Source of the DNA: Cytophagales bacterium
GTDB lineage: Bacteria > Bacteroidota > Bacteroidia > Cytophagales > Cyclobacteriaceae
DNA: 9,061 nucleotides
Direction of reading: 5' to 3'
NCBI GenBank assembly: GCA_003541895.1
Contig: DPLR01000481.1
Location: 485 to 9,545 of the forward strand
Below are positions 1 to 6,177 of the stretch, piece by piece. A program made the position numbers and the translations under genes. Numbering within the stretch: position 1 is the stretch's first letter; the number at the start of each line of letters is the position of its first letter. The notes under the pieces were generated by a model. The model was not told where the DNA came from and did not search any database. It saw only the letters and a list, made by a program, of their open reading frames with translations.

Positions 1-266
1 TGTTGCTCGATGAACCTACCAACGATCTTGATGTAAACACGCTTCGTGCATTAGAAGAAGCATTAGAAAACTTCGGAGGTTGTGCCGTAATTATCTCGCA
101 CGACCGCTGGTTCCTCGATCGCGTATGCACACATATTCTTGCCTTCGAAGGAGACTCTCAAGCATTTTGGTTTGAAGGGACTTTCAGTGAATACGAAGAG
201 AATAAAAAGAAACGTCTTGGCGATGATCAGCCGCACCGAATTAAGTATAAGAAACTGGTGAAGTAA
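1..266 (+). CDS. ettA: Energy-dependent translational throttle protein EttA (ABC-F ATPase), C-terminal end only
   Basis: This is the last 88 or so codons of an ABC-F protein; the gene enters from the left edge in frame from base 3. ABC-F factors are soluble ATPases without membrane domains. EttA binds the ribosomal E site and couples translation to the ATP/ADP ratio. Visible in order are the Walker B and D-loop of the second nucleotide-binding domain ([10 protein letters not shown]), the H-switch ([13 protein letters not shown]), the EttA-type segment [13 protein letters not shown] and the basic tail HRIKYKKL. The last two match my memory of the C-terminus of E. coli EttA closely, which favours EttA over Uup or other ABC-F paralogues. 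Full-length EttA is about 555 residues, so roughly 470 are outside the window. The TTG at base 3 is an internal Leu codon, not a start. The gene ends in TAA and converges on the MFS gene. Confidence 0.93.
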   Translation, partial: LLDEPTNDLDVNTLRALEEALENFGGCAVIISHDRWFLDRVCTHILAFEGDSQAFWFEGTFSEYEENKKKRLGDDQPHRIKYKKLVK

Positions 267-270
267 TGTT

Positions 271-334
271 CAATTAGCCGATTAGCCAATGATCAATTTC
301 ACATTGGCTAATTGGCACCTTGACAATTGAAAAT
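271..334. repeat. Octad-phased degenerate repeat in the ettA/MFS spacer
   Basis: Read in steps of 8 from base 271, the spacer gives CAATTAGC, CGATTAGC and CAATGATC. After the centre it gives ATTGGCTA (303) and ATTGGCAC (311), which are near reverse complements of the first words. The array therefore looks both direct-repeated and inverted. It occupies nearly the whole spacer. The periodicity is read by eye, and its function is unknown. Confidence 0.45.
277..316. terminator. 15-bp inverted repeat between convergent genes, likely bidirectional terminator
   Basis: Bases 277-291 (GCCGATTAGCCAATG) pair with 302-316 (CATTGGCTAATTGGC), 14 Watson-Crick pairs plus one G-T, around a 10-nt loop. The hairpin sits in the 67-bp gap between the stop codons of ettA (+) and the MFS gene (-), where a terminator serving both strands is expected. 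Neither side has a proper T-tract, so this is not a textbook intrinsic terminator. It could instead act as an RNA 3' end stabiliser or as a repeat element. The same bases also show an 8-bp word rhythm (see the repeat entry). Confidence 0.6.
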
Positions 335-1431
335 CAAATCGCTTGCAAGTAATTCATAATACTATCGGCTACTTCAACGCTTCCGAAAAAAACTCCAGCA
401 CCTAACGTTACGTGACGAGGAGACAAATGCGAAAGTGCATATGGAAATCCTGCGACAGAAGCGAAACTGAAACTCAATCCAACAACTACACCGAGCAAAA
501 CCGTTACCATTCCACTGGGAACGAAGTAGATCAACGCAAGCGCAATGAAGGTGGCCGTTAATCCATAAACCAAACTGGTGTACACGCCCAACTTATTGAT
601 ATAACGAACCAGCGGCACGGCAGCAACAGCCGAAATCACCAGCACACAAGCAACCAAAAGCGATGCATCTTTGAATAGTGGGAAATCCGTTTTTGAAAGC
701 ATCCAGTCGGCCATGTAATTTTTGATCAACGCTGTTGCCAATCCAATGAAAAGTCCCGCAAGCAAAACTTTAAAATATTGGTTTTCCTTTGAGGTGGCTT
801 CTTCTGTTTCGCGCTCAAATTTTATGCTGCTTGTTGTCTTTCTGAAAAAATAACCCGTGACAAGTATCAGCACTCCACCAAGTGCAAATGTCCTCACCGG
901 TCCAATCAAGTTTACAAACTCTATAATTAGAGGCTCAAAAGCCGAGAGTAATTCGGTCGTCAACACAATCAACGCCATCGCTGCTGGAAGATCTTTTGCT
1001 GGGGCAAAAAGTTCGAGCATGGAATTGGCTGGACTGTGAAACACATTCATCGAGATCAACCAAATCACAATCATGAATGGAAGCGCAGCGGTTAGATCAA
1101 TTGACGATGAAGCTCCAACGGTAAACGCAACCAACATGAAGACCATGGCAGTTACGCTCACGCCCACGGTAAAAACCACGAGGCTGTTTCCATTCTTCTT
1201 GATCATGAAATCGCCTACTACACCGGCCACGGGTGGAATAAGCACAAGTATTAAACCTTGCGCGATGATGAGAAACAACTTCAACTCGGTGAAATGAAAA
1301 ATCTCAAGCACTTTCGGTTGATAATTGTGATACGCTATCCAACTGATAACGATAGCTGCGTTCAGTGCCATCAAGCTGTAAATCTGTTTCCAATTAGTTT
1401 GAGAAGTCGAACTAACAGTTGTTGTGTTCAT
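334..1431 (-). CDS. Major facilitator superfamily (MFS) transporter, substrate unknown
   Basis: A 365-residue, strongly hydrophobic inner-membrane protein. I count about 11 membrane segments, at residues 17-34, 50-72, 84-106, 115-131, 148-172, 181-196, 220-237, 255-276, 283-304, 307-334 and 341-363. The loop between segments 2 and 3 (VAGVVGDFMIKKNGN, from 68) fits the MFS loop 2-3 signature GxxxDxxG. A charged cytoplasmic loop at about 197-220 separates the two halves, as in MFS proteins. Canonical members have 12 helices and about 400 residues; this one stops right after helix 11. The substrate cannot be read from the sequence. The ATG at 1431 is the first Met before a short polar Ser/Thr-rich N-terminus. 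The gene is divergent from the DUF486 gene and seems to be transcribed alone. Confidence 0.78.
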   Translation of the reverse strand: MNTTTVSSTSQTNWKQIYSLMALNAAIVISWIAYHNYQPKVLEIFHFTELKLFLIIAQGLILVLIPPVAGVVGDFMIKKNGNSLVVFTVGVSVTAMVFMLVAFTVGASSSIDLTAALPFMIVIWLISMNVFHSPANSMLELFAPAKDLPAAMALIVLTTELLSAFEPLIIEFVNLIGPVRTFALGGVLILVTGYFFRKTTSSIKFERETEEATSKENQYFKVLLAGLFIGLATALIKNYMADWMLSKTDFPLFKDASLLVACVLVISAVAAVPLVRYINKLGVYTSLVYGLTATFIALALIYFVPSGMVTVLLGVVVGLSFSFASVAGFPYALSHLSPRHVTLGAGVFFGSVEVADSIMNYLQAI

Positions 1432-1549
1432 ACGGGTTGGTTTAGGTACATAAACTTAATAATCTCTTGCCAGATTCTTTGCAATCAACTTAAAGACTTA
1501 CTAATTACGCAGTCGCTTAGCAGTTTGGATTTCATAACTAAAGAAAAAT
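1432..1549. promoter_or_regulatory. Divergent intergenic region with two weak promoter candidates
   Basis: This 118-bp gap separates two divergent genes, so it should hold both promoters. Bacteroidota sigma-A promoters use about TTTG / 19-21 bp / TAnnTTTG. Leftward, TAAGTTTA (complement of 1451-1458) fits the -7 box at all but the last base, with a TTG (complement of 1482-1484) 23 bp upstream. Rightward, TTTG at 1478-1481 lies 20 bp before TAATTACG (1502-1509), a poor -7 match. Neither start has a clear Shine-Dalgarno sequence. No operator palindrome was seen. Confidence 0.3.
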
Positions 1550-1918
1550 ATGAAGCCTTTTTTAACGATTGTCTTGCTGGTTCTCTCTAACACGTTCATG
1601 ACGTTTGCGTGGTACGGTCATTTGAAATTCAAAGAAATGAAATGGAGCGAAAACCTTTCGTTGGTTTGGGTAATCCTGATCAGCTGGGGAATTGCCCTTT
1701 TCGAATACACACTACAGGTTCCCGCCAACCGAATCGGTTTTAAAAATTATGGCGGACCATTTTCGCTGGTTGAATTGAAAGTAATTCAGGAAGTGATTAC
1801 TCTTTCCGTGTTTGTAATCTTCTCTGTGATCTTCTTTAAAAATGAAACGCTTCGGCTCAATCATTTTATTGGTTTTATTTTTTTGATCTTGGCTGTGTAC
1901 TTCATTTTCAAAAAGTGA
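1550..1918 (+). CDS. DUF486 / DMT_6 family small membrane protein
   Basis: A 122-residue integral membrane protein with four predicted helices (about 3-22, 36-54, 77-97 and 104-121), the normal size and topology for DUF486 (Pfam DMT_6), a putative member of the drug/metabolite transporter superfamily. Visible family hallmarks are WYGHLKF just after helix 1, the polar ALFEYTLQVPANRIG segment after helix 2 (PANRIG at 58-63), and the NYGGPFSLVELKVIQE stretch before helix 3. At this size it would have to oligomerise, as small multidrug resistance proteins do, to make a transport path. The substrate is unknown for the family as far as I recall. The ATG at 1550 starts a well-formed first helix directly, and only an A-rich stretch precedes it. 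The next gene begins 44 bp downstream after a heptad repeat. Confidence 0.9.
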   Translation: MKPFLTIVLLVLSNTFMTFAWYGHLKFKEMKWSENLSLVWVILISWGIALFEYTLQVPANRIGFKNYGGPFSLVELKVIQEVITLSVFVIFSVIFFKNETLRLNHFIGFIFLILAVYFIFKK

Positions 1919-1928
1919 CTTATCCATA

Positions 1929-1956
1929 TTGAATCTTGAATCTTAAATTTTGAATT
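1929..1956. repeat. Heptad-phased repeat, word TTGAATC, four units
   Basis: Two exact copies of TTGAATC (1929 and 1936) are followed without spacing change by TTAAATT (1943) and TTGAATT (1950). All four units are 7 bp, and they fill most of the 44-bp gap between the DUF486 gene and the aminotransferase gene, ending 6 bp before the ATG at 1963. AT-richness alone does not explain the two perfect copies and the kept register. Confidence 0.7.
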
Positions 1957-1962
1957 TACGAC

Positions 1963-3264
1963 ATGCGACAAAAATTACTCAGCGATGGAGCGAAAGAACT
2001 CAGTTACGAAATACGAGAGATTGTAAAAAAAGCTGAGCAACTAAAAAAACTTGGCAAGACCATTTACTGGGAAAACATTGGCGACCCGATCACCAAACAT
2101 CATCAATTGCCCGAGTGGATTAAAAAAATCGTTTCCGACCTCGCGTTGCAAAACGATACGTACAGTTATTGTCCTTCCAAAGGAGTTTTGGAGACGCGTG
2201 AATTTCTAGCTGCTCAAACAAATAATCTCAAGGGAGCGCAGATCAATTCGGATGATATTTGTTTTTTCAATGGACTTGGCGATGGCATTGGCAAAGTATA
2301 TCAGTTCCTCGATCAGACCACGCGTGTGATCGGTCCATCGCCTGCGTATTCAACTCACTCAAGTGCTGAAGCTGCGCATGCCAATCATCAGCCGCTCACG
2401 TACAAACTCGATCCCAACAATCATTGGTATCCCGATCTCGATGATCTCTACAAAAAAGTAAAATACAATCCGAACGTAGTTGGCATCCTCATTATCAATC
2501 CTGACAACCCAACAGGAATGGTCTATCCGTTGGAGACACTGAAAAGAATTGTGGAGATAGCGCGCGAGTTTAATTTGTTTCTGATAGCCGATGAAATTTA
2601 TATCAACATTACGTACAACGGAGTAAAAGCCTATTCGCTTGCTGAAGTGATTGGAGAAGTGCCAGGCATTTCGATGAAAGGAATTTCGAAAGAGATGCCT
2701 TGGCCCGGGGCACGCTGTGGCTGGCTCGAATACTACAACCGCAACCGCGATGAAGATTTTAACAAGCTTTGTCAAGCCATCGACAATGCCAAGATGATTG
2801 AAGTGTGTTCAACCAAACTTCCTCAAGTTGCGTTACCGAAAATTTTTGGTGATACGAGATTCAAAATCTATCGCGATGAAACGAATCAGAACATTGGCAA
2901 ACGCAGTAAATTGATTTCTTCCATTCTTGGCAAAGTAAAAGAAGTGACATTCAACGAAACGTATGGTGCCTTTTACAATACCATCATTTTCCGCGAAGGG
3001 ATTTTGAAACCGCACCAAACGCTGAAGATCGATCACCCCGAGATGAAAAAATTAGTAGAGTCGTGGACATCACAAAACATTCCACTCGATAAACGCTTCG
3101 TTTATTATTTGCTTGGCGCGAAAGGAATTTGCGTAGTTCCAATTTCATCCTTCAGTTCCGAACTGCAAGGTTTCCGTGTAACACTGCTCGAAGAAGACGA
3201 AAAAGAGTTAGTAAAAATATTTACCGCAATTGCTGAAGGCATTCAGGAGTTTGTGAATAGTTAA
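1963..3264 (+). CDS. PLP-dependent aminotransferase class I/II (fold type I)
   Basis: A 433-residue cytoplasmic aminotransferase that would move an amino group between an amino acid and a 2-oxoacid using pyridoxal phosphate. Fold-type I landmarks lie in order: ENIGDP (37-42) near the N-terminus; YSYCPSKGVLETREFLA (67-83), matching the usual Y-x-x-x-x-G-x-x-x-LR region; NPDNPTG (179-185); ADEIY (209-213), whose Asp contacts the PLP nitrogen; ISK (241-243), with Lys243 the likely Schiff-base residue; GARCGW (249-254), with Arg251 at the standard +8 spacing from the Lys; and GFRVTLLEED (403-412), with Arg405 the likely substrate-carboxylate binder. All key residues are present. It resembles the AlaA/AspB-type group but is about 30 residues longer, so I assign no substrate or symbol. 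The ATG at 1963 follows a heptad repeat, and the next gene starts 11 bp after the stop. Confidence 0.9.
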   Translation: MRQKLLSDGAKELSYEIREIVKKAEQLKKLGKTIYWENIGDPITKHHQLPEWIKKIVSDLALQNDTYSYCPSKGVLETREFLAAQTNNLKGAQINSDDICFFNGLGDGIGKVYQFLDQTTRVIGPSPAYSTHSSAEAAHANHQPLTYKLDPNNHWYPDLDDLYKKVKYNPNVVGILIINPDNPTGMVYPLETLKRIVEIAREFNLFLIADEIYINITYNGVKAYSLAEVIGEVPGISMKGISKEMPWPGARCGWLEYYNRNRDEDFNKLCQAIDNAKMIEVCSTKLPQVALPKIFGDTRFKIYRDETNQNIGKRSKLISSILGKVKEVTFNETYGAFYNTIIFREGILKPHQTLKIDHPEMKKLVESWTSQNIPLDKRFVYYLLGAKGICVVPISSFSSELQGFRVTLLEEDEKELVKIFTAIAEGIQEFVNS

Positions 3265-3275
3265 CTTATTCAAGA

Positions 3276-3617
3276 ATGAATCGTCCCCTTTCCATCACAC
3301 TCATCAGTATCCTCTTCATCATGGCTGGTGTCCTTGGTATTTTCTATCACATCAATGACTTGAAGAATCCAAGCACTGAAGCCGCTTGGATTTTTGTTGT
3401 GCGTGTCCTCGCCATCGTTGGCGGGGTCTTCACATTCAAAGGTGTTAACTGGGCTCGCTGGCTTATCATTGTGTGGATGGCTTATCATGTAGCGCTCAGC
3501 TTTCTTCACACATCACTTGAGTTACTCATTCACATCGGATTTTTCGCACTCGCTCTTTATGCGTTGTTCAATAAAGGTGCAGCTGCGTATTTCTCCTCTA
3601 AAAAAGCCGTAGATTGA
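3276..3617 (+). CDS. Small four-helix membrane protein, uncharacterised
   Basis: A 113-residue protein with four hydrophobic segments (about 4-24, 37-55, 59-78 and 82-98) and a short polar C-terminus ending SSKKAVD. The start RPLSITLISILFIMAGVLGI and the GVNWARWLIIVWMAYHV segment (56-72) resemble small uncharacterised membrane proteins with an 'RP..(I/V)' start and a 'WARW' turn that I recall from many bacteria, but I know no function. There are no catalytic or metal-binding motifs. It lies 11 bp after the aminotransferase stop, so co-transcription is likely, although nothing in the sequence ties it to amino acid metabolism. A stem-loop overlaps its stop codon. The ATG at 3276 leaves the first helix intact and is the only sensible start. 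Confidence 0.8.
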   Translation: MNRPLSITLISILFIMAGVLGIFYHINDLKNPSTEAAWIFVVRVLAIVGGVFTFKGVNWARWLIIVWMAYHVALSFLHTSLELLIHIGFFALALYALFNKGAAAYFSSKKAVD

Positions 3618-3638
3618 TCTGGGGAAAAACGGATCAAT
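3613..3638 (+). terminator. Weak hairpin overlapping a stop codon, possible terminator
   Basis: ATTGATC (3613-3619) pairs with GATCAAT (3632-3638). Adding a T-G and a G-C pair gives a 9-bp stem with an 8-nt loop. It covers the TGA of the small membrane protein gene and is followed only by TTT, so termination would be inefficient. It may mark the end of the plus-strand run before the secreted hydrolase genes. Confidence 0.35.
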
Positions 3639-3719
3639 TTCATCCAAAGAATTTATTCCACTTGCGCTAATCAATTGGTCTTACGACTTTAGAATATTAT
3701 TTACTCTTCTTAGTTACAA

Positions 3720-6098
3720 ATGTCTTTTCACATGCTTCAAAAGCTCAATCTTTTTATTGCTCTTTTCCTTGGTATAATCTTTAACATCACTGCACAAGCA
3801 CTGTTCAAATCAAATGAATTGAGCGTAACGATCGATGCTCTTGGCAAATTGACTTCGCTTTATAATTCAAAATTGAACCGTGACTTTCTGAATCATGACA
3901 CAACATCTCATATTCTGGTATTAGTGAGTGAAGGAAAGCGCATTACACCTTCCTCTGTTAAGAAGATTGCCAATGGAATTCAACTTTTTTTCCAAGAGAA
4001 GAATGTAACCATTGACATCAAGATCACAGAAAAACCAACACACCTTGTGTTTGAAATTGTGAAAGCATCTCCATCAGAGAAAATAGAAGCCGTGATCTGG
4101 GGACCCTTTTCAACATCGATTAATAAAACAGTAGGCGAAGTAATTGGTGTAGTGCGCGATGAACAAGCTGCCGTTGGTTTGCAAGTACTGAATGTAAAAA
4201 CACTTGGTGGCAATTGTCAAAACAACGAAGGCGGCACGTGGAGTCGTGGACTAGCTGCAGTGCCAAAGAAATGGGGAAGTCTAATACAAGCTTATTCAAT
4301 CAATCGCGAACGTGCACGTCATGTAGATGCCTGGGGTGGAGTGTTTAAAAACATGCCAGTTGCTCCGATCAAAGGTGAGTCAGTGATGGGAAGCAAGATT
4401 GCACTTTTCTCCTGTGATGAACCAAAGACACTCGATCGCCTTGAGCAAATTGAATTGGCGGAAGGATTGCCTCATCCAACAGTTAAAGGAACGTGGTTCA
4501 AGAAGTCAGAGCTGTTTGGTAAATCTTATCTCATTTCCTCGTTCAGCGAAAGCGAAGTGGATGAAATGATCGGTTACACCAAACGCGCTGGACTTGTCTC
4601 GCTGTATCACGAAGGTCCTTTCAAAAGTTGGGGGCATTTTGCTTTGGACGATAAAGCTTTTCCGAATGGTGTAAATGGTTTGAAGCAATCTGCCGACAAA
4701 GCTCATGCAGCGGGCATTATGCTAGGTATTCATACACTCAGCAACTTTATCAACACAAACGACCCGTATGTGACTCCAATTCCTGATGATCGATTGAGCT
4801 ATACAGGTTCATCTGTTTTGAAAAAAGATATTGATGCCTCCGCGAAAGAAATTGAAGTTGCTTCGCCAGAATATTTCAGTCAGGTTGAGAACAACAATCT
4901 ACACGCAATCAAAATCGGCAGGGAGATCATCCGCTATCAATCGGTGTCGGCCACAGCACCTTACATATTGAGCGATTGCCAGCGCGGAGCATTTGGTACA
5001 ACAGCCGCTGCGCACAAAGCAGGTGATGAAGCTAAGAAATTATTCGATCATCCTTACAATGTATTTTTTCCTGACATCAACATGCAGCGCGAGACAGCAA
5101 AGAACATTGCTGACTTACTCAACAAGACTGGTGTTGATCATTGGGACTTCGATGGACTCGAAGGCGAGTGGGCATCCGGTCATGGCGATTATGCAATCGA
5201 GCTATTCGCAAAAGATGTTTATGACAATTTGAAGCACGACTTCTTTGTGGGCACGAGTGTGAGCAAGCCATTCTTCTGGCACATGTGCTCGTACTACAAT
5301 TGGGGCGAGCCGTGGTACGGTGGCTTCAAAGAGAGCATGCAACAATACCGCATCGACAACCAGGCGCTGTTCGAACGCAACTTCATGCCGCACATGCTCG
5401 GCTGGTATTTGCTTACATCTACTACAACACTTGCTGACATGGAATGGATGCTCGCACGCGCAGCCGGCTACCGTGCGGGCTTTGCGATGGTAGCTCGACC
5501 AAAAGACCTACGAAAGAATCCGCTGACACCTGCACTGCTTGACGCAATACGGGAATGGGAACTTGCGCGAAACACGAACGCGTTCAATGACGCACAACGG
5601 GCTGCCCTTCAAATTCCTTCCTTCGAATTTCATCTCGAAAAAATGGCAGAGAAGAAATGGAAGTTGTATCAATATGCTTCAAGCCCTGCCTTCACAAAAG
5701 AAAGAATCATTCGTCAGCCGGGTGAGCCAACTTACTCTACCTACAACTACGAACAAACATGGAGTGAGCAGCCACTTCAATTTCAATTGACTGTTTCATC
5801 AGGTGATGGAACGGTGAGCGATTTGAAATTACAATTTGATAACTATGCCGAAGTATCGATACCAACCGAACTTACTACGGGTGATGTAATTGTGTGCGAT
5901 GGCACCACCGATGTAAAGGTCTTTGCATCCAACGGAACATTGCGTCAACAAATAAAGCTTGCAAAAGAACTTCCTCTATTGAAGCCAGGAGCACATTCCA
6001 TGAAAATAGATGGTACGTTTGATGGGAACAATCCTCCGAAAGTGGAAATGCGGATCAAAGGATTAGTAAGGGCAGAGGAAGTTGAGGCGAAAAAATAA
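3720..6098 (+). CDS. Putative secreted glycoside hydrolase with a TIM-barrel-like core (family not identified)
   Basis: A 792-residue exported protein. Residues 1-27 form a signal peptide (hydrophobic core at about 11-24, likely cleavage after AQA). ATG 3720 is used here; Met5 (3732) is an equally good start. Residues 28-240 look like an N-terminal beta domain, including WGPFSTSI, GVVRDEQAAVGLQ and TLGGN. From about 250 a barrel-like region begins, with LISSFSESEVDEMI, GLVSLYHEGPFKSWGHF, AGIMLGIHTLSNF (331-343) and GVDHWDFDGLEGEW (471-484). Asp476, Asp478 and Glu481 sit where glycosidases often carry catalytic acids, but this is inference. Residues 366-441 look like an inserted beta module. 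Residues 650-792 look like a C-terminal beta-sandwich, possibly carbohydrate binding. The GH29 fucosidase lies 75 bp downstream, so both probably act on one glycan. A clan GH-D-like (GH27/36) or GH31-like enzyme is possible. Confidence 0.65.
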   Translation: MSFHMLQKLNLFIALFLGIIFNITAQALFKSNELSVTIDALGKLTSLYNSKLNRDFLNHDTTSHILVLVSEGKRITPSSVKKIANGIQLFFQEKNVTIDIKITEKPTHLVFEIVKASPSEKIEAVIWGPFSTSINKTVGEVIGVVRDEQAAVGLQVLNVKTLGGNCQNNEGGTWSRGLAAVPKKWGSLIQAYSINRERARHVDAWGGVFKNMPVAPIKGESVMGSKIALFSCDEPKTLDRLEQIELAEGLPHPTVKGTWFKKSELFGKSYLISSFSESEVDEMIGYTKRAGLVSLYHEGPFKSWGHFALDDKAFPNGVNGLKQSADKAHAAGIMLGIHTLSNFINTNDPYVTPIPDDRLSYTGSSVLKKDIDASAKEIEVASPEYFSQVENNNLHAIKIGREIIRYQSVSATAPYILSDCQRGAFGTTAAAHKAGDEAKKLFDHPYNVFFPDINMQRETAKNIADLLNKTGVDHWDFDGLEGEWASGHGDYAIELFAKDVYDNLKHDFFVGTSVSKPFFWHMCSYYNWGEPWYGGFKESMQQYRIDNQALFERNFMPHMLGWYLLTSTTTLADMEWMLARAAGYRAGFAMVARPKDLRKNPLTPALLDAIREWELARNTNAFNDAQRAALQIPSFEFHLEKMAEKKWKLYQYASSPAFTKERIIRQPGEPTYSTYNYEQTWSEQPLQFQLTVSSGDGTVSDLKLQFDNYAEVSIPTELTTGDVIVCDGTTDVKVFASNGTLRQQIKLAKELPLLKPGAHSMKIDGTFDGNNPPKVEMRIKGLVRAEEVEAKK

Positions 6099-6100
6099 TG

Positions 6101-6177
6101 AAGGAGAGATGCTGGATGCTGGAGACTTGATATTTGATACTAAAACATTGTTACCACAGTTCTATAAAACATTATGA
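6101..6177 (+). promoter_or_regulatory. Spacer before the fucosidase with SD-like AAGGAGAG and a 22-codon upstream ORF
   Basis: Just after the hydrolase stop lies AAGGAGAG (6101-6108), the only clear Shine-Dalgarno-like sequence noticed before a plus-strand gene here. An ATG follows at 6109 and opens 22 codons (begins MLDAGDLIFD). Its TGA (6175-6177) overlaps the fucosidase ATG (6174) as ATGA, an arrangement that allows translational coupling. The spacing from GGAG to ATG is only 2 nt, and the ORF runs through a heptad repeat, so it may be chance. No promoter was recognised in this spacer, so read-through from the hydrolase gene is plausible. Confidence 0.3.
6108..6142. repeat. Heptad-phased repeat, word GATGCTG / GATACTT, five units
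   Basis: Two exact copies of GATGCTG (6108 and 6115) are followed in strict 7-bp register by GAGACTT (6122), GATATTT (6129) and GATACTA (6136). Every unit starts GA and most keep T at position 6. The array fills about half of the 75-bp gap between the hydrolase and fucosidase genes. Confidence 0.7.

Noticed and set aside
1258..1590. A 110-codon plus-strand frame across the MFS start and the divergent spacer
   Set aside because: It overlaps the MFS gene antisense and runs into the DUF486 start in another frame; the composition is not protein-like.
2359..2775. A 138-codon open frame antisense to the aminotransferase
   Set aside because: It lies wholly inside a gene with complete PLP motifs on the other strand, and its product shows no domain or signal peptide.
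3639..3719. Bacteroidota-type promoter before the putative hydrolase
   Set aside because: I looked for TTTG / TAnnTTTG pairs and found no acceptable match, although a promoter is expected here.
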